Origin: Armatimonadota bacterium
GTDB taxonomy: Bacteria > Armatimonadota > UBA5829 > DSUL01
Assembly: GCA_025998755.1 (NCBI GenBank)
Contig: AP024674.1
Span: forward strand, 744,001 to 808,000
Reading direction: 5' to 3'
DNA length: 64,000 bases
In this document: one piece after another, positions 34,971 to 43,708 of the stretch
Layout of the letters: each line of letters opens with the position of its first letter
Position numbering within the stretch: the stretch's first letter is position 1
Program-made: the position numbers and the translations under genes
Notes under the pieces: generated by a model
What the model was told of the DNA's origin: nothing
The model's database searches: none
Seen by the model: only the letters and a program-made list of their open reading frames with translations

Positions 34971-35561
34971 ATGTCAGAGAAACTTTTCAACCCTGAGAAC
35001 GCCGGACGTCTTGACGACCCGGAGCGGCGGAAATGGCTGCCGCCGGAGGCCGTGCTGGACTTGCTGGAGCTCCGTGAGGGGATGACGGTGGCCGATGTAG
35101 GCGCCGGAACGGGATACTTCGCCCTGCCCCTGGCGGAGAGATTGGGCAGCGCCGGTGTGGTCCTGGCTGTTGACATCCAGCCCGCAATGCTTGAGCGATT
35201 GAAAGCCAATCTGGTCGGTCAGCCGGCGAGCGAGCGGATAAGGCCCTCTTTGGGAGCCGCTGATGCCACGGGTCTGCCGGATGCCTCCGCGGATCTGGTG
35301 CTGCTGGCCAACGTCTGGCACGAGGTGGACGACCACGCCGCCGTTCTGCGGGAGACAGAGCGGATCCTGAGACCGGGCGGCAGGCTGGCCATCCTGGACT
35401 GGCGGACAGATGTGGAGCAGCCCCCCGGCCCCCCCCTGGACCATCGCGTCTCGCCGGCCCGCACGTACATTGCGTTGGAGGATGCTGGCTGGAGTGTCCA
35501 TCTGACGGACGACGTGGGCGACTACAGCTATCTGATGATTGCCGCGCCGCCGCGGAGGTGA
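34971..35561 (+). CDS. Class I SAM-dependent methyltransferase
   Basis: The 196-residue protein has the Rossmann SAM motif VADVGAGTGYFALPLA near residue 40, the acidic VVLAVDIQPAML strand, ADATGLPDASADLVLL and the post-motif LRPGGRLAILDW. This is the usual layout of small-molecule methyltransferases of the UbiE/COQ5-like superfamily. ATG 34971 is chosen because homology starts there and GGGAAGG precedes it. It is flanked by two decayed genes, so its substrate is open. Confidence 0.87.
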   Translation: MSEKLFNPENAGRLDDPERRKWLPPEAVLDLLELREGMTVADVGAGTGYFALPLAERLGSAGVVLAVDIQPAMLERLKANLVGQPASERIRPSLGAADATGLPDASADLVLLANVWHEVDDHAAVLRETERILRPGGRLAILDWRTDVEQPPGPPLDHRVSPARTYIALEDAGWSVHLTDDVGDYSYLMIAAPPRR

Positions 35562-35574
35562 TTATCCGGCCTTA

Positions 35575-35788
35575 GCTGCCAAGCGGAGGGCGGAAGCGGG
35601 CCCTCCTGCGCGCCTGCGATGCTCGCCCATTCGAACGGGGGACTCACGCCGTAGCCGAAGTCCCGGGATCTGCCGCCGGATGGATCAGGAGGGAAGGATG
35701 TCAGAGAGAAACGGAACAGCGCCTCTCCGGTCTGAAACGGCGTGAAGTTGGTGCGGTATTTATTCTGTAGCATTAATTCAGGCGCTGT
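35575..35788 (-). pseudogene. Remnant of a glycoside hydrolase C-terminus (GH38-like)
   Basis: On the minus strand the frame reads NKYRTNFTPFQTGEALFRFS, then DFGYGVSPPFEWAS and EGPLPPS. This resembles the C-terminal beta-sandwich of alpha-mannosidase-type enzymes. The frame is cut by a stop at its 5' side and runs into the end of the methyltransferase gene. The remainder of 35789-35872 shows no gene. The family assignment rests on a short match and is tentative. Confidence 0.3.
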
Positions 35789-35872
35789 TTCCGAGTGCTG
35801 GATTCAGGGAGGTTGCCGTCCAGATTCCCGGAACCGAGTGCAGCTAAGGTTCCCTGCAACCGTTGCTTCGGG

Positions 35873-35901
35873 TTGCGCTGCGCACACTACTTGTCTATAA
35901 T
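35873..35901 (+). promoter_or_regulatory. Candidate promoter of the DeoR-family regulator gene
   Basis: TTGCGC at 35873-35878, 17 bases and a perfect TATAAT at 35896-35901 lie about 80 bases before ATG 35979. The leader contains overlapping GCGCAATTCATGCGTGATTC-like symmetry that could be an operator for the regulator itself. Confidence 0.5.
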
Positions 35902-35978
35902 CAAGCAGTGAATGCGCAATTCATGCGTGATTCTTGTGCATCTGTTGCTCGAACATTGCAGCGCGGTTGGCTACAATC

Positions 35979-36779
35979 ATGAGCCTTTCCACCAGCACAC
36001 GCCGTGACGAGATTCTCCATCGGGCGCTTGCCCGTGGCCATGTTGACGTTCGCGGCCTGGCGGCCGAGTTGGGAGTCTCCGAGGCCACCGTGCGCCGTGA
36101 TCTGCGCGCCCTGTCCGAGGCCGGGCATCTGGAACTTGTCTACGGTGGCGCCACGCTCCCAAAGGCGGCGGACGTCTCTCTGGCGTCCCGGGCGCTGCGG
36201 AATATGGAGGCCAAGCGCCTGATCGGCATGCTGGCGGGAGAACTGGTGCGCGACCACGAGATGCTTTACGTGGACGGAGGCACCACCTGCTTCGAAATGC
36301 GCCACCTCCTCAAGCGGCGCAGGGGACTGTCCGTCATCGTCAATTCCTGGAGATGGGCGGTAGAGTTGTCGGGTGTGGACGCCTGCAGCGTCATCCTGAT
36401 TGGAGGACACTACCGTCATGAGCGGGAGGACTGTGTGGGCCCGCTGGCGGCACAGTCCATCGACCAGTTGCGCGGTTATGTGGCGTTTATCTCGGCGGAC
36501 GGCCTGGACAAGGAGTTCGGGCTCTGGTCCAATGACATCGAGACTGCATACCTGTATCAGCACGTGGTGCGCAACGCTCGTGAGACCGTTCTGCTGGTGG
36601 ACCACAGCAAGTTTGCGTCCCCTTCGCTGTTCCGCATCTGCGGATGGGAATGTGTCTCCCGCCTGGTAACGGACCGCGATCCCGGCCCCCAGTGGAGGGA
36701 GTTCCTTGAAGAACGCGGCGTTTCCGTTGTGTCTGGAGGAGAGTCGGATCTCCTGTTTTCAGGAAGAGATAACCAGTGA
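35979..36779 (+). CDS. DeoR-family transcriptional regulator
   Basis: This is a sugar- or metabolite-responsive repressor of 266 residues. The N-terminal winged helix-turn-helix reads VDVRGLAAELGVSEATVRRD, then LRALSEAGHLELVYGGA, typical of DeoR. The C-terminal ligand domain has the family's YVDGGTTCFEM, VIVNSWRWAVEL, DGLDKEFGLWSND and LLVDHSKFA motifs. ATG 35979 lacks a good ribosome site; in-frame upstream starts give Cys-rich sequence without homology. Its stop overlaps the aminotransferase start, so it probably controls its own operon. Confidence 0.92.
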   Translation: MSLSTSTRRDEILHRALARGHVDVRGLAAELGVSEATVRRDLRALSEAGHLELVYGGATLPKAADVSLASRALRNMEAKRLIGMLAGELVRDHEMLYVDGGTTCFEMRHLLKRRRGLSVIVNSWRWAVELSGVDACSVILIGGHYRHEREDCVGPLAAQSIDQLRGYVAFISADGLDKEFGLWSNDIETAYLYQHVVRNARETVLLVDHSKFASPSLFRICGWECVSRLVTDRDPGPQWREFLEERGVSVVSGGESDLLFSGRDNQ

Positions 36780-38119
36780 TGGGTAGCCAGAACGGCGAAA
36801 GGTTTCCCGGTCCAGAGTCCCGGCGCATGCTGGAAGAGCTCGGCCGATATGTCATCGCCACGCCCTGGCCCTTCGTGGTTGATCTGGAGCGTTCGCACGG
36901 TCTGTGGCTGGTCACAGTGGACGGGCAGGAGATCTTCGACTGGGCAGGCTACTACGCGTCCAAGTTGATCGGACACAACCATCCCGGCCTGCAGGATCCG
37001 GATTATCTGCGCCGCCTTGCCCGGGCCGCCAACAATAAGACTGCGAACCCGGACTCTCTCACCCCGGAGTGCCTCGAGTACTACCGCCTGATCCACTCGC
37101 TGGCTCCCTGCTGCATGGCCTCGGCGAGCGATGACCTGGAGGTCTACGCGGTGAACTCCGGCGCGGAGGCGGTGGAGAATATGATGAAGTACTTCATCAA
37201 TCTCTACCTGCAGAAGCACGGCCCGCCGGAGCCTTCCAGCACTCCCCGCCGCTTCATCTATTTCGATCAGGCGTTTCACGGACGAACCGTTTTCGCGTTG
37301 AACGTCACCCAGCTGGCGCACGCTCCGGTTGTTACCCGGGACTTCAGGGGATTCGACCACGGCAACTATCAGGCCGTCTTTCCCGCCGTGGACACCACCG
37401 CGCCGCATTCAGACAACGTCGCCCGAACCAATGCATCGCTCGCGCAGCTGGAAAGCCTGCTTCAGGCGGATTCGCGGAACATCGTCGGCATCATCGTGGA
37501 GCCACTGCAAGGAGCGGGCGGCCACCGTGTGGCCCTGCCGGAGTTTTACCGGGCGCTTAGCGAACTTGCGCACCGCTACGATGTGTCGCTGGGCTTCGAC
37601 GAGGTGCAGACGGCAGGCGGTCAGACCGGGTCGTTTTTCGCAGTGGATCTGTTCGATCTGCCGCATCCGCCACAGGCTGTCGCTGCGGCCAAGAAGCTCG
37701 GCTGCGGGGTGGTATACATGCTTCACCCTATGCAGGACCGCGGCGTGCTGGACTCCACTTGGGGCGGAACCCTTGCCGATATGGTCCGGTTCGTCCGGGA
37801 GATGGAGATCGTGCGGGCTGAGCGGCTTATCGAGCAGGTTCCGGCGAAAGCCACGCATCTGGTGGAGCATCTGCGGCGGTTAGAGGCGCGTTTCCCCTCG
37901 GTGATGTACAACGTCCGGGGTCTGGGACTCTACCAGGGTTGGAGCATGCGGACTCCCGAGCTGCGGGATCGTCTGCAGGAGGTAGCTCTTCAGGGTTTCG
38001 GCCTGCTGCTCCTCGGGGCGGGCACGGACACCATCCGCCTCAGGCCGGTGCTGGACGTGTCGGAAGAGGAGATTGATCTGCTGGCGGAGCGCCTGGAGGC
38101 TGCGCTGGCAGCGTTGTGA
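36779..38119 (+). CDS. Class III aminotransferase, L-lysine 6-transaminase-like
   Basis: The 446-residue PLP enzyme has NSGAEAVENMMKYFINLY for the cofactor phosphate, the FDQAFHGRTVFAL loop, the cofactor Asp in LGFDEVQTAGGQTG and the Schiff-base Lys in AAKKLGCGVVYM. The NSGAEAVENMMKY stretch and the Lys context resemble lysine epsilon-aminotransferases more than ornithine or GABA enzymes, so removal of the terminal amine of lysine is the best guess. A GTG three bases upstream (36776) is an alternative start. Co-transcribed with the DeoR gene by overlap; the dehydrogenase E1 gene follows 74 bases on. Confidence 0.8.
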   Translation: MGSQNGERFPGPESRRMLEELGRYVIATPWPFVVDLERSHGLWLVTVDGQEIFDWAGYYASKLIGHNHPGLQDPDYLRRLARAANNKTANPDSLTPECLEYYRLIHSLAPCCMASASDDLEVYAVNSGAEAVENMMKYFINLYLQKHGPPEPSSTPRRFIYFDQAFHGRTVFALNVTQLAHAPVVTRDFRGFDHGNYQAVFPAVDTTAPHSDNVARTNASLAQLESLLQADSRNIVGIIVEPLQGAGGHRVALPEFYRALSELAHRYDVSLGFDEVQTAGGQTGSFFAVDLFDLPHPPQAVAAAKKLGCGVVYMLHPMQDRGVLDSTWGGTLADMVRFVREMEIVRAERLIEQVPAKATHLVEHLRRLEARFPSVMYNVRGLGLYQGWSMRTPELRDRLQEVALQGFGLLLLGAGTDTIRLRPVLDVSEEEIDLLAERLEAALAAL

Positions 38120-38193
38120 GCCGGCCGTCTGTTTGAATGGCTGGCGCCAAAAGAACTTATCAGAAGACCAATCACGGATAGTCAGGAGAGACA

Positions 38194-40686
38194 ATGCCGA
38201 AAAGCATCCCGATTCACCCGAAAGATGTGCGAAAGAGCGGAATGCTCAAGTTCGAGCCTATCCCGCTGAATCAGTATCGGAGAAAGTTTAAAGACGAGCT
38301 GGACCGCTTCGCGCGGGAGGACCTGCTTCGCATCTATTACGACATGGTGGTGATCCGCCAGTTCGAGAGCATGCTGAACGAGGTCAAGACAAAGACCAGC
38401 TTCCGTGGGATCGAGTACAACCACAGAGGTCCGGCTCATCTTTCCATCGGTCAGGAGGCTTGTGCCGTTGGGCAGGCGTTTCTGCTGGGCGTTGACGACC
38501 ACATCTTCGGAAGCCACCGCAGCCACGGAGAGATCCTGGCCAAGGGTCTGTCCGCGATCGCCAAGCTCGGGGAAGACGAGCTTATGGACATTATGAAGTC
38601 CTACAATGATGGACTCACGCTGAAAGTGGTGGAGACGCAGCTTCCGGATGACGACTCTGCGCCCTCCGATGTCCGGTCGCTTGCCATTGATTACCTCATT
38701 TACGGGGCGCTCGCGGAGATCTTCGGACGGGAAGCGGGCTTCAACAAAGGCCTGGGCGGATCCATGCACGCCTTCTTCACGCCGTTTGGCATCTACCCCA
38801 ACAATGCCATCGTGGGCGGTTCCGGAGACATCGCCGTCGGCGCTGCGCTGTTCAAGAAGGTGAATCACCGCCCTGGAATCGTCATCTGCAACATCGGTGA
38901 TGCTGCGGCCGGTTGCGGACCTGTCTGGGAGGGTTTATGCTTCGCCACCATGGACCAATTCAAGACCCTCTGGGACGAGCAGCACCGCGGAGGTCTGCCC
39001 ATCATCTTTAACTTTGTGAATAACTTCTACGGTATGGGTGGCCAGCCCGTGGGCGAAACCATGGGCTTTGGAGTGCTGGCTCGGATGGGAGCTGGACTGA
39101 CGCCGGATCAGTTGCATGCAGAGCGTGTGGACGGCTACAACCCGCTGGCCGTCATTGACGCCATTGCCCGAAAGAAAGAGCTCTTGGAGCAGGGTCACGG
39201 GCCCGTTCTTCTGGATACGCTGACCTATCGTTTCAGCGGCCATTCTCCCTCGGATGCCTCTTCCTACCGCGACCGCTCCGAAGTCGAGGAGTGGATGCAG
39301 CAGGACTCCATCAAGAGCTATGGCGAGGAGCTCGTGAAATCCGGCCTTTGCTCGGAGCAGGACCTGCGCGAGATGGAGCGGGACGTGGAGACGCGGATCT
39401 TCCGCGCCTACCGCAAGGCCGTGGATCTGGAGCTCTCGCCCCGCGCCGATCTATACTCCGTGGGTAGCCTGCTGGAGCAGGTGATGTTCTCCAACCAGAA
39501 GATCGAGAACCTGGATCCGGGCCGCGAGCCGGAGACGCTCATTCCTATCGAGGAGAACCCGCGGGTGAAGCAGCTGGCCGGCAAAAGCCGTTCTGGCCTG
39601 GACGCCGACGGCAACCCCCTCCCGAAAGGGAAGTGTGTGGCGCTGCGGGATGCCATCTTCGAGGCCATTCTGGACCGGTTCTACGTGGATCCCACGTTGG
39701 TGGCTTACGGCGAGGAGAACCGCGACTGGGGCGGAGCATTCGCGGTCTACCGGGGGCTCACGGAAGCGCTGCCGTATCATCGCCTGTTCAACACGCCCAT
39801 CTCCGAGGGAGCCATCGTGGGGACGGGCGTTGGCTACGGTCTGGAGGGCGGACGGGCCATCGTCGAGCTGATGTACTGCGACTTCATGGGGCGCGCCGGA
39901 GACGAGATCTTCAATCAGCTCTCCAAGTGGCAGTCAATGTCCGGTGGGATGCTTAAGATGCCGGTGGTCCTGCGCGTGTCCGTGGGCTCCAAGTACGGCG
40001 CGCAGCATAGTCAGGACTGGACGTCCATCTGCGCTCACATCCCGGGGCTGAAGGTGGTTTTCCCGGCCACTCCGTACGACGCCAAGGGGCTGATGTACTC
40101 CGCTCTGGTCGGGACGGATCCTGTCGTGTTCTTCGAGAGTCAGCGGATCTACGATATGCCGGAGCTGTTCCACGGAGCCGAAGGGGTGCCGGAGGGCTAC
40201 TACGAGGTTCCAATCGGAGTTCCGGATATCAAGAAGCCGGGCTCGGATCTCACCATCCTGACCGTCGGCGCCACCCTGTACCGCGCCCTGGAGGCGGCTC
40301 GTACGTTGGAGGAGCAATACGGAATATCCTGCGAGGTCATCGACGCGCGCTCGCTGGTTCCGTTCGATTACTCCTTGGTCATCGAATCGGTGAAGAAGAC
40401 AGGGCGCATCCTCCTGGCGTCTGATGCCTGCGAGAGGGGGAGCATCCTGCAGACGTTCGCCGCCAAGATCTCGCACTTCTGTTTCGACGATCTGGATGCG
40501 CCGCCGGTGGTCGTCGGTGCGCGCAACTGGATCACGCCCGCGGACGAGGTGGAGGACAGCTTCTTCCCGTTCCCGTCCGATATCCTGGATGCCGTGCATG
40601 AGCATATCCAGCGTCTGCCTGGATACACGGTGAAGCGCCCGAACGACCTCGAGGAGCTCCAGCGGCGCAGCCGGCTGGGAATCTGA
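38194..40686 (+). CDS. Fused alpha-beta E1 component of a 2-oxoacid dehydrogenase complex
   Basis: This is a thiamine-diphosphate enzyme of 830 residues that decarboxylates a 2-oxoacid and passes the acyl group to a lipoyl E2. The first half is E1 alpha: [47 protein letters not shown] with a downstream NNFYGMGG, and [15 protein letters not shown]. The second half is E1 beta: [41 protein letters not shown] and [11 protein letters not shown]. An extra segment around residues 140-185 splits the alpha part. No E2 or E3 gene is in the window. AGGAGAG precedes the ATG. It may act on the oxoacid made downstream of the aminotransferase. Confidence 0.9.
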   Translation: MPKSIPIHPKDVRKSGMLKFEPIPLNQYRRKFKDELDRFAREDLLRIYYDMVVIRQFESMLNEVKTKTSFRGIEYNHRGPAHLSIGQEACAVGQAFLLGVDDHIFGSHRSHGEILAKGLSAIAKLGEDELMDIMKSYNDGLTLKVVETQLPDDDSAPSDVRSLAIDYLIYGALAEIFGREAGFNKGLGGSMHAFFTPFGIYPNNAIVGGSGDIAVGAALFKKVNHRPGIVICNIGDAAAGCGPVWEGLCFATMDQFKTLWDEQHRGGLPIIFNFVNNFYGMGGQPVGETMGFGVLARMGAGLTPDQLHAERVDGYNPLAVIDAIARKKELLEQGHGPVLLDTLTYRFSGHSPSDASSYRDRSEVEEWMQQDSIKSYGEELVKSGLCSEQDLREMERDVETRIFRAYRKAVDLELSPRADLYSVGSLLEQVMFSNQKIENLDPGREPETLIPIEENPRVKQLAGKSRSGLDADGNPLPKGKCVALRDAIFEAILDRFYVDPTLVAYGEENRDWGGAFAVYRGLTEALPYHRLFNTPISEGAIVGTGVGYGLEGGRAIVELMYCDFMGRAGDEIFNQLSKWQSMSGGMLKMPVVLRVSVGSKYGAQHSQDWTSICAHIPGLKVVFPATPYDAKGLMYSALVGTDPVVFFESQRIYDMPELFHGAEGVPEGYYEVPIGVPDIKKPGSDLTILTVGATLYRALEAARTLEEQYGISCEVIDARSLVPFDYSLVIESVKKTGRILLASDACERGSILQTFAAKISHFCFDDLDAPPVVVGARNWITPADEVEDSFFPFPSDILDAVHEHIQRLPGYTVKRPNDLEELQRRSRLGI

Positions 40687-40757
40687 TGGGCAACGCCGGA
40701 GGGGTGACCCCTCGCCCCACCTTCCTGCCCTGGCAGAATCTAAGATAGACTGGACAG

Positions 40758-40783
40758 GGCCGGGCGCTCCTTGGCGCCCGGCC
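40758..40783 (+). repeat. GC-rich hairpin just upstream of the DUF1638-HyuA gene
   Basis: GGCCGGGCGC at 40758-40767 pairs perfectly with GCGCCCGGCC at 40774-40783 around a six-base loop. It ends 12 bases before ATG 40796 and has no T-run. It may end the E1 transcript with Rho or occlude the weak ribosome-binding region of the next gene. Confidence 0.6.
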
Positions 40784-40795
40784 GGGTGATTTACT

Positions 40796-43627
40796 ATGCG
40801 CATGCGCGTCATCGCCTGCGGCGTCTTCGAGCCGTATCTGGAACATCTCGCCTCGGAGGAAGGCGCCTCCGTCAGTGTCCGCGTGCTTGACGCCGGGCTG
40901 CACGAGGCGCCTGGAGAGCTCCGCCTGCAACTGCAGAAGGAGATCGACGAATCCTCCGCGGGCGGGCAGTACGACGCGATCGTTCTCGTCTACGGTCTGT
41001 GCGGGCGCGGAGTGGCAAATCTGGCGTCGCGGGGGGTCCCCGTCGCTATGCCCCGCGCTCACGACTGTATCACCCTGTTTCTGGGATCGCGCGAGGAATA
41101 TCTTCGCCAGTTCCGGTCCAATCCCGGCACCCTGTATCACACGCGGGGATGGATCGAGCAGAAGATCAACCCGCGCAATCGCGACGCCGCGCAGCTCTAC
41201 CGGCGTTACGGCACGGAGGACATCTCCGCTCATCCAGACTTCGGGCGCCTGAGCGAAGCCTACGGCGAAGAGAACGCGGGATTCATACTTTCTTTCCTGG
41301 ACGGCTGGAAGAAGAACTACACACGCGCGGCTTACATAGACCTTGGGATTCCGGGAGAGGAGGTCTGCAAAGCGTTTACCCGCCAGGCGGCCGCATTACT
41401 GGGCTGGAACCACGAGGAGATCCGTGGGGACCTGGATCTGCTGCGTAGCCTGGTGCGGGGCAACTGGGACGACGAGCGGATATTCGTGCTGCCGCCCCAT
41501 CACCGGGTGGTGGCCACCGGAGACGACCGCATCTACGATGCCGTGGCGCTGGAATCGGAGGGGCTGCCGGATGGCGTGTTTTCGGACCAGGACGTGGTTG
41601 TTGTTTGCGAAGGCGGCTCCGGCGGGGCGTCCGGGATCGGGCTCGGGATAGACGCCGGAGGCACCTACACGGATGCTGTTGTCTTCGACTTGGCCGAGCG
41701 CAGAGTCCTGGCCAAGGCTAAGGCCCTGACGACCTATCACGACCTTGCGCTCGGCATCTCGGAAGCTCTGGACCGGTTGCCGCGGGATCTGCTGAGTAAG
41801 GTCCGCATCACTTCGCTCTCCACGACGCTGGCCACAAACTACATTGTAGAGGGGCGAAGCCGGAAGGTGGGGCTTATCGCTCTAACCCCCCTCTGGCAGC
41901 ACAACCGACACCAGATTAGTCACGAACCGGCCGAGTGGGTGCCGGGACACGTCACGATGTCCGGGGAGGTGGCCGTTCCTCTGGACGAGGAAGCCTGCGT
42001 CGCGGCTCTTGAACGTCTCGTGCGCGAGGAGCAGTGTGACGCCATAGTGGTCGCAGGGCAGGCCACCATTCGCAACCCGGAACAGGCGGAAAGGGTCCGC
42101 CAGCTTGCAAACCAGCTCTTCGATGTGCCGGTCATCTGCGATCACGAGGTGGCCCGGCGCCTGAACTGGATCAACCGGGCCCGAACGGCCATCGCGAACG
42201 CATGCCTGCTGCCGGTCATCCGGGATCTGATCTCCTCGGTCCGCTCCGTGCTGAGGGAACGCGGCATCGAGGGGAGGCTGCTGGTGGTCAAGGGCGACGG
42301 CACGCCGGTGGATGAGGGAGTCGCACTGGAGCGTCCTGTCGAAACGATACTGTCTGGTCCGGCTGCCAGTGTAAGCGGAGCCCGAGCGCTGGCCGGGCTG
42401 GACGACGCTCTTGTGCTGGACATCGGAGGAACCACCACTGATTGCGCGGTGATCCAGGAGGGTCAGGTGGCCGTGGCACCAGACGGCGCGATGGTTGGCG
42501 GCTCAACCATCAGCGTGGACGCGGTGGAGATCACCACCGTGGGGTTGGGTGGAGACAGCCGGCTGTCATTCACCCCGGACCGGCGGATCGTCGTGGGGCC
42601 GGAGCGGAATATCCCCCTGTGCTATCTGGCTGCGGAGCACGAGGGAGTGCGGCGATTTCTGGACCGCCTTGATCCCGGATTTTACCGGCAGTCTGCTGAC
42701 GCAACCGGTCTGGACGTTCTCGTTCTGGCGGGCAGACCACCGGATGGGATGACCCCATCTGAGGCGGAACTTATCAGTATTCTGTCCGGGGGACCGCTGG
42801 CGGCCGTGGAGTGCGCTGCACGGATGGGACTGGTCGCTCCGGAACTTCTGCCACTTTCGCGGCTTGAGGGCAGAGGAGTGGTGAAGCGGGGTGCTCTGAC
42901 ACCCACGGATCTGCTGCACGTGACCGGCGAATTCCGGCGGTGGGACTGCTCGGCGGCGCGAAAAGCCTTGGAGGTCTTCGCGTCTATGATGGGACTGCCG
43001 GCGGATGAGGTGTTGGCGCTCGCTTTACGGGAGGTCACAAGGCGGGTGTTTGAGGTGATCGTGCGCCGGGAAGTGAAAAGCGAGCAGCCGCAGCTCAATG
43101 CGGGCGGCCCCGGCTGGGACTTCTTGTTGGACCGAGCTTTCGAAGACACGGGTCAGCCGCTGAAGATGCGCATTTGTCTCACAACACCGGTGGTGGCTCT
43201 CGGAGCTCCGGCGGAATCGCTGATAAAGCCGGTGGAAAGGCATCTGGACGTGAAGGTCGTGGTGCCCGAGCACGCGGACGTGGCCAACGCAGTCGGGGCT
43301 GTTGCCGCAGAGATTACCGCGCGGGAAGAGGTGCTCATCCGACCGGGTGAGGTTTCGAACTATGTCCTGCACGGAAGGCGGGAGCGAATGGAGTTCGCGG
43401 AACTTGCCCGAGCCACCGAGACTGCGATCGAGCTTGCCCGAAGTCGGGCCCTGGAGGCCGCCCTGAAGGCAGGCGCGGCGAGCCCGCGGATCACCGTCTC
43501 TCGCCGGGATCGCACCGGGGCTATCTCGACGGGCGGGAGTGTCTTTCTGGAGCGCCGGGTCCTCGCCGTGGCCAGTGGTCCTCCGGCGCTGGTGGGTCAT
43601 GAGGCGACGGCCCTGTCACACGGCTGA
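40796..43627 (+). CDS. DUF1638 domain fused to hydantoinase/oxoprolinase (HyuA-like) domain
   Basis: The 943-residue protein begins with a DUF1638 domain of about 230 residues: VYGLCGRGVANLASRGVPV, MPRAHDCITLFLGSREEY and PGTLYHTRGWIEQ. The remainder is an ATPase of the ASKHA fold as in HyuA and 5-oxoprolinases: LGIDAGGTYTDAVVFD at its start, STTLATNYIVEGRSRKVGLI, SGPAASVSGARALAG, then LVLDIGGTTTDCAVI and TVGLGGDSRL. DUF1638 genes are often near corrinoid methyltransferases, and this ATPase class includes reductive activators, so a role in methyl-group metabolism is possible. There is no corrinoid gene in the window to support it. Confidence 0.82.
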   Translation: MRMRVIACGVFEPYLEHLASEEGASVSVRVLDAGLHEAPGELRLQLQKEIDESSAGGQYDAIVLVYGLCGRGVANLASRGVPVAMPRAHDCITLFLGSREEYLRQFRSNPGTLYHTRGWIEQKINPRNRDAAQLYRRYGTEDISAHPDFGRLSEAYGEENAGFILSFLDGWKKNYTRAAYIDLGIPGEEVCKAFTRQAAALLGWNHEEIRGDLDLLRSLVRGNWDDERIFVLPPHHRVVATGDDRIYDAVALESEGLPDGVFSDQDVVVVCEGGSGGASGIGLGIDAGGTYTDAVVFDLAERRVLAKAKALTTYHDLALGISEALDRLPRDLLSKVRITSLSTTLATNYIVEGRSRKVGLIALTPLWQHNRHQISHEPAEWVPGHVTMSGEVAVPLDEEACVAALERLVREEQCDAIVVAGQATIRNPEQAERVRQLANQLFDVPVICDHEVARRLNWINRARTAIANACLLPVIRDLISSVRSVLRERGIEGRLLVVKGDGTPVDEGVALERPVETILSGPAASVSGARALAGLDDALVLDIGGTTTDCAVIQEGQVAVAPDGAMVGGSTISVDAVEITTVGLGGDSRLSFTPDRRIVVGPERNIPLCYLAAEHEGVRRFLDRLDPGFYRQSADATGLDVLVLAGRPPDGMTPSEAELISILSGGPLAAVECAARMGLVAPELLPLSRLEGRGVVKRGALTPTDLLHVTGEFRRWDCSAARKALEVFASMMGLPADEVLALALREVTRRVFEVIVRREVKSEQPQLNAGGPGWDFLLDRAFEDTGQPLKMRICLTTPVVALGAPAESLIKPVERHLDVKVVVPEHADVANAVGAVAAEITAREEVLIRPGEVSNYVLHGRRERMEFAELARATETAIELARSRALEAALKAGAASPRITVSRRDRTGAISTGGSVFLERRVLAVASGPPALVGHEATALSHG

Positions 43628-43651
43628 AACAGACTCGCCGGAACAGAAAGG

Positions 43652-43680
43652 ACGAGGGCGCAGCATCGCTGCGCCCTCGT
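43652..43680. terminator. Bidirectional hairpin between converging genes
   Basis: A perfect 13-base-pair stem (ACGAGGGCGCAGC with GCTGCGCCCTCGT) closes a three-base loop. The minus-strand exit is T-rich (CCTTTCTGTTCC), the plus-strand exit is not. It lies between the HyuA-like gene and the PEP-CTERM gene. Confidence 0.75.
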
Positions 43681-43708
43681 GGTGTGGCTGGTGATCCTGA
43701 CTGCTTGC

